A program made the translations under genes and the position numbers. A stretch of DNA of 37,463 nt, from the NCBI GenBank assembly GCA_034435975.1, contig DAOTWD010000001.1, positions 1-37,463 on the forward strand, given 5' to 3'. This DNA comes from CAKZQX01 sp034435975 (GTDB taxonomy: Bacteria; Chloroflexota; Chloroflexia; Chloroflexales; Chloroflexaceae). Shown piece after piece: positions 7,188-14,668 of the stretch (positions are counted from its first letter, which is position 1; each line of letters begins with the position of its first letter). The notes under the pieces were generated by a model. That model did no database searches and was not told the DNA's origin. It saw only the letters and a program-made list of their open reading frames with translations.

Positions 7188-7373
7188 TTGGCTCGTAAAG
7201 CATTAATTGTCAAGGCACAACGACCACAAAAGTTCAAAGTACGCGAGTATAATCGCTGTAAAATTTGTGGGCGTGCACGTGGTTATATTCGTAAGTTCGG
7301 GATGTGCCGTATCTGTTTCCGGGAACATGCATTAAAAGGTATGATTCCGGGTGTGGTAAAATCCAGTTGGTAG
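7188..7373 (+). CDS. rpsZ: 30S ribosomal protein S14, zinc type
   Basis: The 61-aa short form of S14 has four cysteines in two CxxC pairs (CKIC and CRIC), the zinc-binding C+ type found in many Gram-positive and deep-branching bacteria. It begins at TTG (7188) with AAGGAGG at 7174-7180, seven nt upstream. The core YNRCKICGRARGYIRKFGM and the end HALKGMIPGVVKSSW are canonical. S14 sits in the 30S head with S3 and S10. Confidence 0.97.
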   Translation: MARKALIVKAQRPQKFKVREYNRCKICGRARGYIRKFGMCRICFREHALKGMIPGVVKSSW

Positions 7374-7443
7374 CATGTCGAATCATGCAACGACCGTCTC
7401 TGTACCAGACTGGCCCATCCGAAGTTCATCAAGGAGGAACGCT

Positions 7444-7842
7444 GTGAGCGTTAATGACCCGATTGCAGATATGCTAACGCGTATTCGCAATGCATGCATG
7501 GTACACCATACAACGGTGAACATCCCGGCATCGAAAATGAAATTGGCAATTGCAGGTATTCTCAAGCGCGAAGGGTTTATTAAGGATTACACCCTGCAAG
7601 AAGGTGATCCTTTTGATACAATATCAATCACACTCAAATATACCGATGATCGACGCCCGGTGATTACCGGCATGAAACGAGTGAGCAAACCAGGGTTACG
7701 CATTTACACCAAACGAGCCGATATTCCCCGCGTGCGCGGTGGCCTGGGGTTAAGTATCCTCTCGACACCGAAAGGGGTGCTGGCTGGCCATGAGGCCTGG
7801 CAACAACAGGTAGGTGGAGAGGTGCTCTGCTACGTGTGGTAG
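7444..7842 (+). CDS. rpsH: 30S ribosomal protein S8
   Basis: The frame opens at 7375, but GTG at 7444 is the right start: AGGAGG lies 7 nt upstream and the product (SVNDPIADMLTRIRNA) matches S8 N-termini. Length is 132 aa. KVSIPASKxK-like VNIPASKMKLAIAGILKREGF and the C-terminal motif GLGLSILSTPKGVLAGHEAW are present. S8 is a primary binder of the 16S central domain. The C-terminal end (QQQVGGEVLCYVW) matches the family. Confidence 0.96.
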   Translation: MSVNDPIADMLTRIRNACMVHHTTVNIPASKMKLAIAGILKREGFIKDYTLQEGDPFDTISITLKYTDDRRPVITGMKRVSKPGLRIYTKRADIPRVRGGLGLSILSTPKGVLAGHEAWQQQVGGEVLCYVW

Positions 7843-7859
7843 TGGTTGGAGAATATGGT

Positions 7860-8423
7860 ATGTCACGTATTGGCAGAAAACCGATTCCGGTGCCGAAAGG
7901 TGTGGAAGTACAGATCGGTGCAGAAAATTTGATAACCGTTAAAGGGCCAAAGGGCCAGTTACAACAGCGTTTGCCGGCAGCAATGATTATTACCCAAAAA
8001 GATGGCAACTTGCTGGTGCAACGGCCGTCGGATACCAAGGAACATCGTGCCTTGCATGGCCTGACGCGCACACTGCTATCCAATATGGTCGTTGGTGTCA
8101 CTACAGGATGGGAACGAGCACTGGAGATTAACGGTGTTGGATATCGTGCGTCAATCGAAGGGAAAACACTGGTTCTTCAGTTGGGATTTTCGCATCCAGT
8201 ACGTCTGGAACCACCGCCTGATGTGACGTATGTGGTGGGTGAGCGCCGTAGCGCTAACGAACCACTCCCGCTGTTTATACGGGGGATTAACAAACAGGTT
8301 GTCGGTGAACAGGCCTCTAAGATTCGTAGCCTGCGGCCCCCGGAGCCGTATAAGGGGAAGGGCATTAAATACGTTGAAGAACGTATCCGACGCAAAGCGG
8401 GTAAGACCGGGAAAACCAAATAA
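7860..8423 (+). CDS. rplF: 50S ribosomal protein L6
   Basis: ATG at 7860 (MSRIGRKPIPVPKGVEV) fits the family exactly and has GGAGA seven nt upstream; an upstream GTG at 7836 overlaps the rpsH end and is unlikely. The 187-aa protein has two L6 domains, with VKGPKGQL in the first and the C-terminal signature RPPEPYKGKGIKYVEERIRRKAGK. L6 lies near the sarcin-ricin loop and the factor-binding centre. An insertion-like stretch, VGERRSANEPLPLF (about residues 125-140), is slightly longer than in E. coli L6. Confidence 0.96.
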   Translation: MSRIGRKPIPVPKGVEVQIGAENLITVKGPKGQLQQRLPAAMIITQKDGNLLVQRPSDTKEHRALHGLTRTLLSNMVVGVTTGWERALEINGVGYRASIEGKTLVLQLGFSHPVRLEPPPDVTYVVGERRSANEPLPLFIRGINKQVVGEQASKIRSLRPPEPYKGKGIKYVEERIRRKAGKTGKTK

Positions 8424-8474
8424 ACCCTGGTCAGAAAACACAATTCGTACACTATGTAAACAGGGTAATAATTT

Positions 8475-8840
8475 ATGAAACGAACGCCACGTCAATTACG
8501 TATTCGACGGCATAACCGAATACGCAAACGTGTTTTTGGCAATAAAGAACGACTTCGTTTGTCTGTTTTTCGTAGTAACATGCATATCTACGCTCAAGTC
8601 ATTGATGATACGATAGGGCATACGTTGGTAGCAGCCTCAACCATGGAACCCGATCTGCGTCATAGTGCTGATGAAGATAAGAGCAAAATCCAACAGGCTC
8701 AGATGGTAGGTCAGCGCGTCGCTGAACGGGCATTGGCAGCCGGTGTGAAGAAGGTCGTCTTTGACCGGGGGGGCTATAAATACCACGGGCGGGTGAAGGC
8801 ATTGGCCGAGGGTGCCCGTGCAGGGGGGCTTGATTTTTAG
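8475..8840 (+). CDS. rplR: 50S ribosomal protein L18
   Basis: The 121-aa L18 starts MKRTPRQLRIRRHNRIRKRV and contains RLSVFRSNMHIYAQVIDD, GQRVAERALAAGVKKVVFDRGG and YHGRVKALAEGAREGG-like YHGRVKALAEGARAGGLDF, the family C-terminus. It binds 5S rRNA with L5 in the central protuberance. The ribosome-binding site is weak (AGGG about 9 nt upstream). A 95-nt gap holding a hairpin separates it from rpsE. Confidence 0.97.
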   Translation: MKRTPRQLRIRRHNRIRKRVFGNKERLRLSVFRSNMHIYAQVIDDTIGHTLVAASTMEPDLRHSADEDKSKIQQAQMVGQRVAERALAAGVKKVVFDRGGYKYHGRVKALAEGARAGGLDF

Positions 8841-8843
8841 ATG

Positions 8844-8879
8844 GTTGCCGCCTCGTAGATGCTAGACTTGAACGGCAAC
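8844..8879 (+). promoter_or_regulatory. 7-bp hairpin between rplR and rpsE
   Basis: GTTGCCG (8844-8850) pairs perfectly with CGGCAAC (8873-8879) over a 22-nt loop, just after the rplR stop. A smaller AGCG-AAAT-CGCT hairpin lies about 20 nt downstream. No U-tract is present, so intercistronic stabilisation or processing is more likely than termination. Confidence 0.4.
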
Positions 8880-8935
8880 GGGTAATGAGAGATCAGCGCA
8901 GCGAAATCGCTCTATCTAAATATCCTGGAGGTGTT

Positions 8936-9490
8936 GTGGCACGAACACGTATCAATTCAGAGAATCTGGATCTTGAGGAACGCGTTGTTCAGATCAACCG
9001 GGTGGCGAAAGTGGTCAAGGGGGGACGACGCTTTAGTTTTAGTACCGTGGTAGTTGTTGGTGATGGCAAAGGCCATGTGGGTATTGGTATGGGCAAAGCC
9101 TCTGAAGTACCCGAAGCGATTCGCAAAGGGGTTGAGGCGGCAAAGAAGAATGTTATTCGTGTGCCACTGGTGCATACGACGATACCGCACGAGATTATTA
9201 CCAAATTTTCTTCGACCAAGGTCATGTTGCGCCCGGCTGCGCCTGGTACCGGCGTTATTGCTGGTCGCGGTGTGCGTCCGGTGATTGAAGCTGCAGGTAT
9301 TAAGGATCTGCTGACGAAAGTCTATGGTAGCAACAATCCGGTCAATGTGGTCAAAGCGGCTTACCTGGCTCTGACAGCGTTAGTTTCGCTGGATGAAATG
9401 GCGCGACGCCGGAGTATGACGCCCTATGAGTTACACCAGCGGCGTCTACGGCGCGTAGTGGCACCAGAGCCTGCGGAGACAATGACATGA
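8936..9490 (+). CDS. rpsE: 30S ribosomal protein S5
   Basis: GTG at 8936 (VARTRINSENLDLEERVV) is chosen because GGAG ends 5 nt upstream; an ATG at 8885 would add 17 unconserved residues. The 184-aa product has the S5 dsRBD-like N-terminal domain (QINRVAKVVKGGRRFSF, VVGDGKGHVGIGMGKASEVP) and the C-terminal GTGVIAGRGVRPVIEAAGI and GSNNPVNVVKA. S5 shapes the mRNA entry tunnel and influences decoding fidelity. The stop overlaps the rpmD start by 4 nt (ATGA). Confidence 0.96.
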   Translation: MARTRINSENLDLEERVVQINRVAKVVKGGRRFSFSTVVVVGDGKGHVGIGMGKASEVPEAIRKGVEAAKKNVIRVPLVHTTIPHEIITKFSSTKVMLRPAAPGTGVIAGRGVRPVIEAAGIKDLLTKVYGSNNPVNVVKAAYLALTALVSLDEMARRRSMTPYELHQRRLRRVVAPEPAETMT

Positions 9491-9693
9491 GTAAACTGCG
9501 CATTACGTACAAAAAAAGCTCGATTGGGTATAGTGAGGCGCAAAAGCAAACGATTCGCTCCTTGGGATTGCGCAAGTTGAATCAAAAGGTTATTCAACCA
9601 GATACGCCAACGGTGCGTGGCATGGTGTTTAAGGTGCGGCACCTGGTCGTAGTGGAAGAAATTGACGATGAGGTACAGAATGAAACTTCATGA
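9487..9693 (+). CDS. rpmD: 50S ribosomal protein L30
   Basis: The 68-aa L30 begins MSKLRITYKKSSIGYSEAQK and shows the core TIRSLGLRKLNQKVIQPDTPTVRGM (as TIRSLGLRKLNQKV and DTPTVRGM) and VRHLVVVEEI. It overlaps rpsE by ATGA and runs 14 nt into rplO, indicating tight translational coupling across rpsE-rpmD-rplO. It is slightly longer than the typical 60 aa because of the tail DDEVQNETS. Confidence 0.95.
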   Translation: MSKLRITYKKSSIGYSEAQKQTIRSLGLRKLNQKVIQPDTPTVRGMVFKVRHLVVVEEIDDEVQNETS

Positions 9694-10195
9694 CTTGCGG
9701 CCAGCGCCTGGCGCTCATCGACGCTCCAGGCGGATTGGACGTGGCTATGGCTCCGGTAAAGGAAAAACTGGGGGCAAAGGGATGATGGGCCAGAAGGCCC
9801 GTTCTGGTTCCGGGCCGTATCGTACCTTTGAAGGTGGGCAGAACCGGCTGGTCAAACGGATGCCTTTCAAGCGTGGCTTTACCAATATCTGGCGTATTGA
9901 ATATGAGATTGTGAATGTCGAACGCTTGAATAGCTGGCCGCAGGATGTGGCTGTCACACCCGAAGCCTTGCTTGAGTCGCGAATTGTGCGGCGCAAGCGC
10001 CGACCAGTGAAAATACTGGGCGATGGCGAATTGCACGTACCGCTGGTTGTGCATGCGCATAAATTTTCTGCCAGTGCGCGCCATAAGATCGAAGCCGCCG
10101 GTGGCACGATCGTTGAGCTGCCGTGGCTCGTTGAGCATCCTAGCCGTAGTCGTGGCCCCAATCCAAGTATGCGCAATCAGAATCGGGCAGAGTAA
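9680..10195 (+). CDS. rplO: 50S ribosomal protein L15
   Basis: Start at 9680 (MKLHDLRPAPGAHRRSRRIG) with GAGGT five nt upstream and inside rpmD; ATGs at 9662 and 9668 are in frame but give unconserved leaders. The 171-aa protein is somewhat long for L15. The basic glycine-rich N-terminus GRGYGSGKGKTGGKGMMGQKAR is present as consecutive GSGKGKTGGKG and GQKARSG motifs; the C-terminal KIEAAGGTIVEL matches the family. L15 is a late assembly protein of the large subunit. Confidence 0.96.
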   Translation: MKLHDLRPAPGAHRRSRRIGRGYGSGKGKTGGKGMMGQKARSGSGPYRTFEGGQNRLVKRMPFKRGFTNIWRIEYEIVNVERLNSWPQDVAVTPEALLESRIVRRKRRPVKILGDGELHVPLVVHAHKFSASARHKIEAAGGTIVELPWLVEHPSRSRGPNPSMRNQNRAE

Positions 10196-10259
10196 CTCGT
10201 TCTATACGGTAAGCAAGATCAGATCTGGCTCGGTATGGCCGGGCATAGAGAGAATAAAG

Positions 10260-10309
10260 TGCTACAATAATGTGATGATGCTGTCAGGTTCGGGAAGCAT
10301 ACCTATAAT
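10260..10309 (+). promoter_or_regulatory. secY promoter (CTGTCA-N17-TATAAT), with a second extended -10 upstream
   Basis: CTGTCA at 10281-10286 (4 of 6 to TTGACA) is followed after exactly 17 nt by a perfect TATAAT at 10304-10309. Transcription would start near 10316, giving a leader of about 44 nt that contains the purine-rich ribosome-binding site AGGAGAGAGGAG. Just upstream, TGCTACAAT at 10260-10268 looks like an independent extended -10. This would uncouple secY-adk-infA from the ribosomal-protein genes. Confidence 0.6.
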
Positions 10310-10359
10310 CAGAAAGAAGTAGATGGGCATTCTACGAATAAGAGGAGAGAGGAGCGTGT

Positions 10360-11700
10360 ATGCTACAGGCAGTACTTAGAGCAATCCAACTGCCAGATCT
10401 GCGGCGGCGTATTCTATTTACGCTCGGAATGCTGTTGATCTTTCGGTTGATTGCACATATCCCTGTGCCTAACATCGATCCTGCATCACTGGAGGCCTTG
10501 CGCCAGGCGCTGCGCGAGAATCAACTGGCCCAACTGCTCAATATTTTCGCAGGAGGGGCATTACAAAATTTCTCGGTTGCCGCTATGGGGGTATATCCCT
10601 ATATTACGGCAACGATCATTATGCAGTTGCTGCAACCGATCATTCCTGCCCTGGAGGAACTATCCAAAGAAGGTGAGCAGGGGCGAGTACGACTGAATCG
10701 TTACCAGATGTGGATGACAATTCCTCTTGCCTTTTTGCAGGCCTATGGGCAGACCCTGGCCCTGGATCGCAGTCTTGGCCCTGGACAGTCGCTGTTCCGC
10801 TCGCCGTTCGATATTATCAACAATTTCTTGCCCACTTTTACCATCTTGATAGCGATGGTGGCCGGTACGATGTTATTGGTATGGTTAGGGGAACAGATCA
10901 ACGAGCGTGGTATCGGGCAGGGCATCTCGGTGATTATTTTTGGTGGTATTGTCTCTGGTTTACCCCAACTGGTAGTGCAGGGCTTCCAGATTACTGAGGC
11001 TGGTGGGACAGAGACGTTTGTGGGGTTAGTGATCTTCCTGTTGATCGGGTTGCTGACCATTGTCGGGATCGTTATGATACAGGAAGGGCAACGACGTATT
11101 CCGGTGCAATATGCAAAACGCGTGCGCGGCAACCGGGTTTATGGTGGGCAAAGCACGCATATACCAATGAAGGTTAATATGGCGGGCATGATACCTTTGA
11201 TCTTTGCCCAGAGCATTATTATCTTTCCCGGCATTGTTGCTTCGTGGTTTTACAACCCCGATGGTGAGGGCATTGGCAATGCGATTGCCGGATTTTTCTT
11301 TAACACCTTTAGTCCAACTGGACAGGGTGGCGGAATTGTCTATCTGGTTTTATTGTTTTTGTTAGTTGTGGGCTTTACCTACTTTTATACACTGGTGTTA
11401 TTTGAGCAACAGAATATCCCAGAGAACCTACAGAAGAATGGTGGTTTCATTCCGGGCATTCGTCCCGGAAAACGTACCGAAGAATACTTAAGTCGGGTGT
11501 TGAACCGGATTACCCTGGCAGGAGCGCTCTTTTTAGGGTTTATCGCCATTTTACCGTTTTTGACCCAGTCTATCACCAGAATCCAGATAGGTCTGGGGAG
11601 TACGGCATTGCTAATTGTCGTTGGTGTGGCGATTGATACTATGCGGCAACTTGAGGCACAGTTGACAATGCGGGATTATGAAGGCTTTCTTAATCGGTAA
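10360..11700 (+). CDS. secY: Preprotein translocase subunit SecY
   Basis: The 446-aa polytopic inner-membrane protein has about ten hydrophobic segments. It starts MLQAVLRAIQLPDLRRRILFT, shows the plug/TM2 region FAGGALQNFSVAAMGVYPYITATIIMQLL (NFSVAAMGVYPYI), the cytoplasmic loop QEGQRRIPVQYAKRV, and the C-terminal FIPGIRPGKRTEEYLSRVLNRIT. SecY is the protein-conducting channel of the SecYEG complex for secreted and membrane proteins. The location after rplO is universal. An own promoter lies in the 164-nt upstream gap. Confidence 0.98.
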   Translation: MLQAVLRAIQLPDLRRRILFTLGMLLIFRLIAHIPVPNIDPASLEALRQALRENQLAQLLNIFAGGALQNFSVAAMGVYPYITATIIMQLLQPIIPALEELSKEGEQGRVRLNRYQMWMTIPLAFLQAYGQTLALDRSLGPGQSLFRSPFDIINNFLPTFTILIAMVAGTMLLVWLGEQINERGIGQGISVIIFGGIVSGLPQLVVQGFQITEAGGTETFVGLVIFLLIGLLTIVGIVMIQEGQRRIPVQYAKRVRGNRVYGGQSTHIPMKVNMAGMIPLIFAQSIIIFPGIVASWFYNPDGEGIGNAIAGFFFNTFSPTGQGGGIVYLVLLFLLVVGFTYFYTLVLFEQQNIPENLQKNGGFIPGIRPGKRTEEYLSRVLNRITLAGALFLGFIAILPFLTQSITRIQIGLGSTALLIVVGVAIDTMRQLEAQLTMRDYEGFLNR

Positions 11701-11761
11701 AATGCTAACCGTACCGTTACGATAGTGGATGAACAAACATCAGTGATAGAAGAGGTTTCAT

Positions 11762-12412
11762 ATGAACATCGTTTTGCTGGGGCCACCAGGCGCAGGGAAG
11801 GGAACACAGGCGAAAACCCTGGTTGAACAGACAGGGCTAACCCACGTTTCGAGCGGCGATCTCTTTCGCGCAGCGTTGCGTGAGGGTACCGAACTGGGGA
11901 TGTTAGCCAAGTCGTATATGGATCGTGGCGCATTGGTGCCAGACGATGTGGTGATTGGCATGGTTATGGAGCGCGTGAAGCAACCTGACTGCGCCAATGG
12001 TGTCATTTTTGATGGGTTTCCGCGCACGATTGATCAGGCTATCGCTTTGCAAAATGAGATGGCGAAATACAATAAGAGCATAGATGCCGTTGTGTATCTG
12101 AACGTTCCCAAAGAAATATTGTTACGACGTATTGCTGGGCGGCAGACCTGCAAAACATGTGGGGCTATTTTTAATATTTATTATTTTCCTTCGTATAAGC
12201 CTAATATTTGCGACGTGTGTGGTGGAAAATTGTACCAGCGTAGCGATGACACGATGGAGACCGCCCATCGGCGGCTTGATGTCTATTTTGAGCAGACGAT
12301 GCCCTTGATTGAACATTATCGCAAGCAGGGGAATTTGCGAGAAATTGATGGCTGTCAGGAAATTAACCAGGTATCTGAATCGATGATGATCGCGCTAGGA
12401 GTAAATGTTTAG
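11762..12412 (+). CDS. adk: Adenylate kinase, zinc-lid type
   Basis: The 216-aa enzyme (ATP + AMP = 2 ADP) has the P-loop GPPGAGKGTQ at residues 7-16, the AMP-binding region SSGDLFRAALREGTELG, the DGFPRTIDQA motif near residue 84, and a long LID with four cysteines (C130, C133, C150, C153), the zinc-binding form found in many Gram-positive and other bacteria. The C-terminus is normal. It follows secY at 61 nt. The map gene that often comes next is missing; infA follows directly. Confidence 0.97.
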   Translation: MNIVLLGPPGAGKGTQAKTLVEQTGLTHVSSGDLFRAALREGTELGMLAKSYMDRGALVPDDVVIGMVMERVKQPDCANGVIFDGFPRTIDQAIALQNEMAKYNKSIDAVVYLNVPKEILLRRIAGRQTCKTCGAIFNIYYFPSYKPNICDVCGGKLYQRSDDTMETAHRRLDVYFEQTMPLIEHYRKQGNLREIDGCQEINQVSESMMIALGVNV

Positions 12413-12438
12413 ATATCGTGGCTCTGGAAAGGAGTAGT

Positions 12439-12660
12439 ATGTCCAAAAAAAAGGATGTGATCGAAATAGAGGGAACGATCACTGAGCCGTTACCCAATGC
12501 TATGTTTCGGGTAGAATTGGATAATGGACACGAGGTTCTGGCCCATATTTCAGGTAAGATGCGTATGAATTATATTCGTATTCTGAAAGGTGACCGTGTG
12601 CTGGTCGAATTATCACCCTATGATTTAACACGCGGTCGTATTACCTATCGTTATAAATAA
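12439..12660 (+). CDS. infA: Translation initiation factor IF-1
   Basis: The 73-aa OB-fold protein starts at 12439 (MSKKKDVIEIEGTITEPLPN) with AAAGGAG seven nt upstream; an in-frame GTG at 12418 adds 7 unconserved residues. MFRVELDNGHEVLAHISGKMRMNYIRI is present as FRVELDNGHEVLAHISGKMR, followed by GDRVLVELSPYDLTRGRITYRYK, the classic IF-1 end. IF-1 binds the 30S A site and assists IF-2 and IF-3. Confidence 0.98.
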   Translation: MSKKKDVIEIEGTITEPLPNAMFRVELDNGHEVLAHISGKMRMNYIRILKGDRVLVELSPYDLTRGRITYRYK

Positions 12661-12784
12661 TCAAAGCACCAGAGAGAGATGGCACCGTCTTGAAAGTACA
12701 GATCTGTCTATAGCGTTTTTTGCATCACAACTGGTTGTGTGGCATCGTCTGTCACAGAAGGAAGATCGAAGAGCGGAGGTTCAA

Positions 12785-12901
12785 ATGAAAGTTCGTGCGT
12801 CTGTCAAACCACGCTGTGAATACTGTAAGGTTATCAAACGCAAAGGCATTATTCGGGTTATATGCAGTCGAACGCCTAAGCATAAGCAGCGTCAGGGGTA
12901 A
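12785..12901 (+). CDS. rpmJ: 50S ribosomal protein L36, zinc type
   Basis: A 38-codon gene too short for most ORF callers: it begins MKVRASVKPRCEYCKVIKRK and ends KHKQRQG. The zinc ligands C11, C14, C27 and H33 are all present, so this is the C+ form. L36 is the smallest large-subunit protein, bound to 23S rRNA near L16 and the factor-binding side. A GCGGAGG ribosome-binding site lies 5-6 nt upstream. The 124-nt gap before it contains the self-complementary CACAACTGGTTGTG but no convincing promoter. Location between infA and rpsM is canonical. Confidence 0.95.
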   Translation: MKVRASVKPRCEYCKVIKRKGIIRVICSRTPKHKQRQG

Positions 12902-12971
12902 CCGAAATGGCAGCATCCAGGCGTGGAATGTGCCAGGAATCTGCTTTGATGATCGCTATTGGGAGGAGTTC

Positions 12972-13352
12972 ATGGCACGTATTGTTGGTGTAGACATCCC
13001 ACGGAACAAAAAAATACAGATCTCAATCACCTACATCTATGGTATTGGTCGTTCAAATGGGATGGATATTATCAAGAAGGCAAATATTAACCCGGAAACA
13101 CGCGTCCGCGATTTGACCGAAGAGGAAGTCGGTCGTCTCCGCGAAATTATTGATCGCGAGTATCGGGTGGAAGGCGATCTGCGCCGTGAGGTGCAGATGA
13201 ATATCAAGCGCTTGATGGATATTGGATGCTACCGTGGCCTGCGACATCGGCGCGGTATGCCGGTACGTGGTCAGCGGACGCGCACGAATGCACGCACGCG
13301 CCGGGGCCGTAAAGGACAGGCAATTGGTATTAAGAAGAAGATGAAGAAATAA
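12972..13352 (+). CDS. rpsM: 30S ribosomal protein S13
   Basis: The frame is open far upstream into rpmJ, but ATG at 12972 (MARIVGVDIPRNKKIQISIT) is the family start with GGAGGAG just upstream. Length 126 aa. YIYGIGRSNGMDIIKKANIN, the helix-two-turn-helix region, and the C-terminal basic tail RGQRTRTNARTRRGRKGQA that reaches the tRNA/P site are present. S13 is in the 30S head and makes bridges to L5. Confidence 0.97.
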   Translation: MARIVGVDIPRNKKIQISITYIYGIGRSNGMDIIKKANINPETRVRDLTEEEVGRLREIIDREYRVEGDLRREVQMNIKRLMDIGCYRGLRHRRGMPVRGQRTRTNARTRRGRKGQAIGIKKKMKK

Positions 13353-13358
13353 ATGGGG

Positions 13359-13400
13359 TGCTGTTCGCAGCAGGTTGAACGTGGATCTCTGTGATCAACC
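13359..13400 (+). promoter_or_regulatory. UUCG-tetraloop hairpin and second hairpin in the rpsM-rpsK gap
   Basis: TGCTG-TTCG-CAGCA at 13359-13372 is a 5-bp stem with a UUCG tetraloop. It is followed by GGTTGA (13373-13378) pairing with TCAACC (13395-13400). The two hairpins are adjacent and end about 30 nt before the rpsK start. There is no U-tract. In E. coli the alpha operon is controlled by S4 at a structured leader; whether this gap is analogous cannot be decided from sequence alone. Confidence 0.4.
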
Positions 13401-13431
13401 GGACAACAACCCGTAGTCAAAGGAGTATTTA

Positions 13432-13848
13432 ATGCCCGCAAAACAACAAAAAGGCGGTGCAACCGGAAGACGGCAGCGTGGGAAGCGACGTGAACGGAAG
13501 AATGTGCCACGCGGTCAGGCCCATATCTTGAGTACCTTTAATAATACGATTGTGACGATTACAGATCCGCACGGAGCCGTTATTTGCTGGTCGAGTGCCG
13601 GGCAAACCGGGTTTAAGGGGTCGCGCAAGAGTACCCCCTATGCATCGCAGATTACGGCCGAAAATGCGGCACGGAAGGCGATGGAAAACGGGATGCGTTC
13701 GGTCGAGGTCTTTGTCAAAGGGCCAGGATCAGGACGGGAGGCGGCGATCCGTTCACTCCAGGCAGCCGGATTAACGGTTGTATCCATCACTGATGTGACA
13801 CCGATTCCGCATAATGGGTGCCGACCACCAAAGCGCCGGCGGGTATAA
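13432..13848 (+). CDS. rpsK: 30S ribosomal protein S11
   Basis: The 138-aa S11 has the glycine-rich core AHILSTFNNTIVTITDPHGAV, WSSAGQTGFKGSRKSTPYASQ and the strongly conserved C-terminal signature VKGPGSGREAAIRSLQAAGL with DVTPIPHNGCRPPKRRRV. S11 lines the mRNA exit on the 30S platform. The N-terminal 25 residues are basic and slightly longer than average (KQQKGGATGRRQRGKRRERK). AAAGGAG precedes the ATG by 7 nt. Confidence 0.98.
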   Translation: MPAKQQKGGATGRRQRGKRRERKNVPRGQAHILSTFNNTIVTITDPHGAVICWSSAGQTGFKGSRKSTPYASQITAENAARKAMENGMRSVEVFVKGPGSGREAAIRSLQAAGLTVVSITDVTPIPHNGCRPPKRRRV

Positions 13849-13931
13849 GAAAAAGGAGTGGGGATCAAGGAAGCGTAGCAATTCTTGCTGTAGACGTAGA
13901 ACATGCAGTTACCAGGAGGTTGACCTGATAT

Positions 13932-14552
13932 ATGGCTCGGTATCATGGACCAGTGGGGAAAGTTAGCCGGCGCCTGGGAATCGGCATTACCGAAAAAGGC
14001 CAGCGTATCCTCAGTAAGCGCCCGTTCCCGCCTGGTCAACATGGCCCTGGGGCGCGACGGCGCCAGGTGTCTGATTATGGCATCCAATTGATGGAAAAAC
14101 AAAAGGCCCGTTACATCTATGGCGTGTTAGAGCGTCAATTTCGGCGGATCTTTGACCAGGCATCACGGCGCAGCGGTATTACCGGAGAGTACCTGCTCAG
14201 TTTACTGGAGCGCCGCCTTGATAATGTGGTGTATCGCTTAGGCCTGGCGACGACGCGTGCGCAGGCGCGACAACTGGTGAATCACGGCCATATTACCGTG
14301 AATGGACGGAAAACAAACATCCCGTCATTCACCGTAAAAGTGGGGCATGTGATCGCCGTACGCTCGGAGAGTCGCCAGCGAACATATTTTAAGAATCTCG
14401 TGGATAGCGGCGAACTGAAACGACACCAGACGCCGGACTGGTTGCAGTTGAACGCAACCGAGCTCGCAGGCCAGGTCGTGGCGCTTCCCAGACGGGAGGA
14501 TGCGGAACCAGGTATCAACGAGCAGTTAATTGTTGAATTTTATAGCCGCTAG
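13932..14552 (+). CDS. rpsD: 30S ribosomal protein S4
   Basis: The 206-aa S4 starts MARYHGPVGKVSRRLGIGIT and is the C- (zinc-free) type, unlike S14, L36 and L32 here. The KxKxxRxxYGxxExQF-type block QKARYIYGVLERQFRRIF and the S4 RNA-binding domain (LERRLDNVVYRLGLATTRAQARQLVNHGHITVNGRK, about residues 95-130) are intact. S4 nucleates the 16S 5' domain and helps form the mRNA entry helicase. It lies 83 nt after rpsK and 116 nt before rpoA. Confidence 0.97.
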   Translation: MARYHGPVGKVSRRLGIGITEKGQRILSKRPFPPGQHGPGARRRQVSDYGIQLMEKQKARYIYGVLERQFRRIFDQASRRSGITGEYLLSLLERRLDNVVYRLGLATTRAQARQLVNHGHITVNGRKTNIPSFTVKVGHVIAVRSESRQRTYFKNLVDSGELKRHQTPDWLQLNATELAGQVVALPRREDAEPGINEQLIVEFYSR

Positions 14553-14572
14553 CGAAACATAGATCAGGCCCG

Positions 14573-14640
14573 AAACAGGGTGTATAGACGAGCAGGAGAC
14601 AGCAGCGGTACAGTGCTCTCATTCGTTTATCTTCCTGTTT
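14573..14640 (+). promoter_or_regulatory. Long-range 7-bp pairing in the rpsD-rpoA gap
   Basis: AAACAGG at 14573-14579 is complementary to CCTGTTT at 14634-14640, bracketing 54 nt that include a GAGCA/TGCTC pairing. The 3' side is followed by GCGTGCCTTTTT. It may fold the leader of rpoA or act as a weak partial terminator that lowers rpoA relative to rpsD. Confidence 0.25.
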
Positions 14641-14668
14641 GCGTGCCTTTTTACGAAGGAGGCGATCT

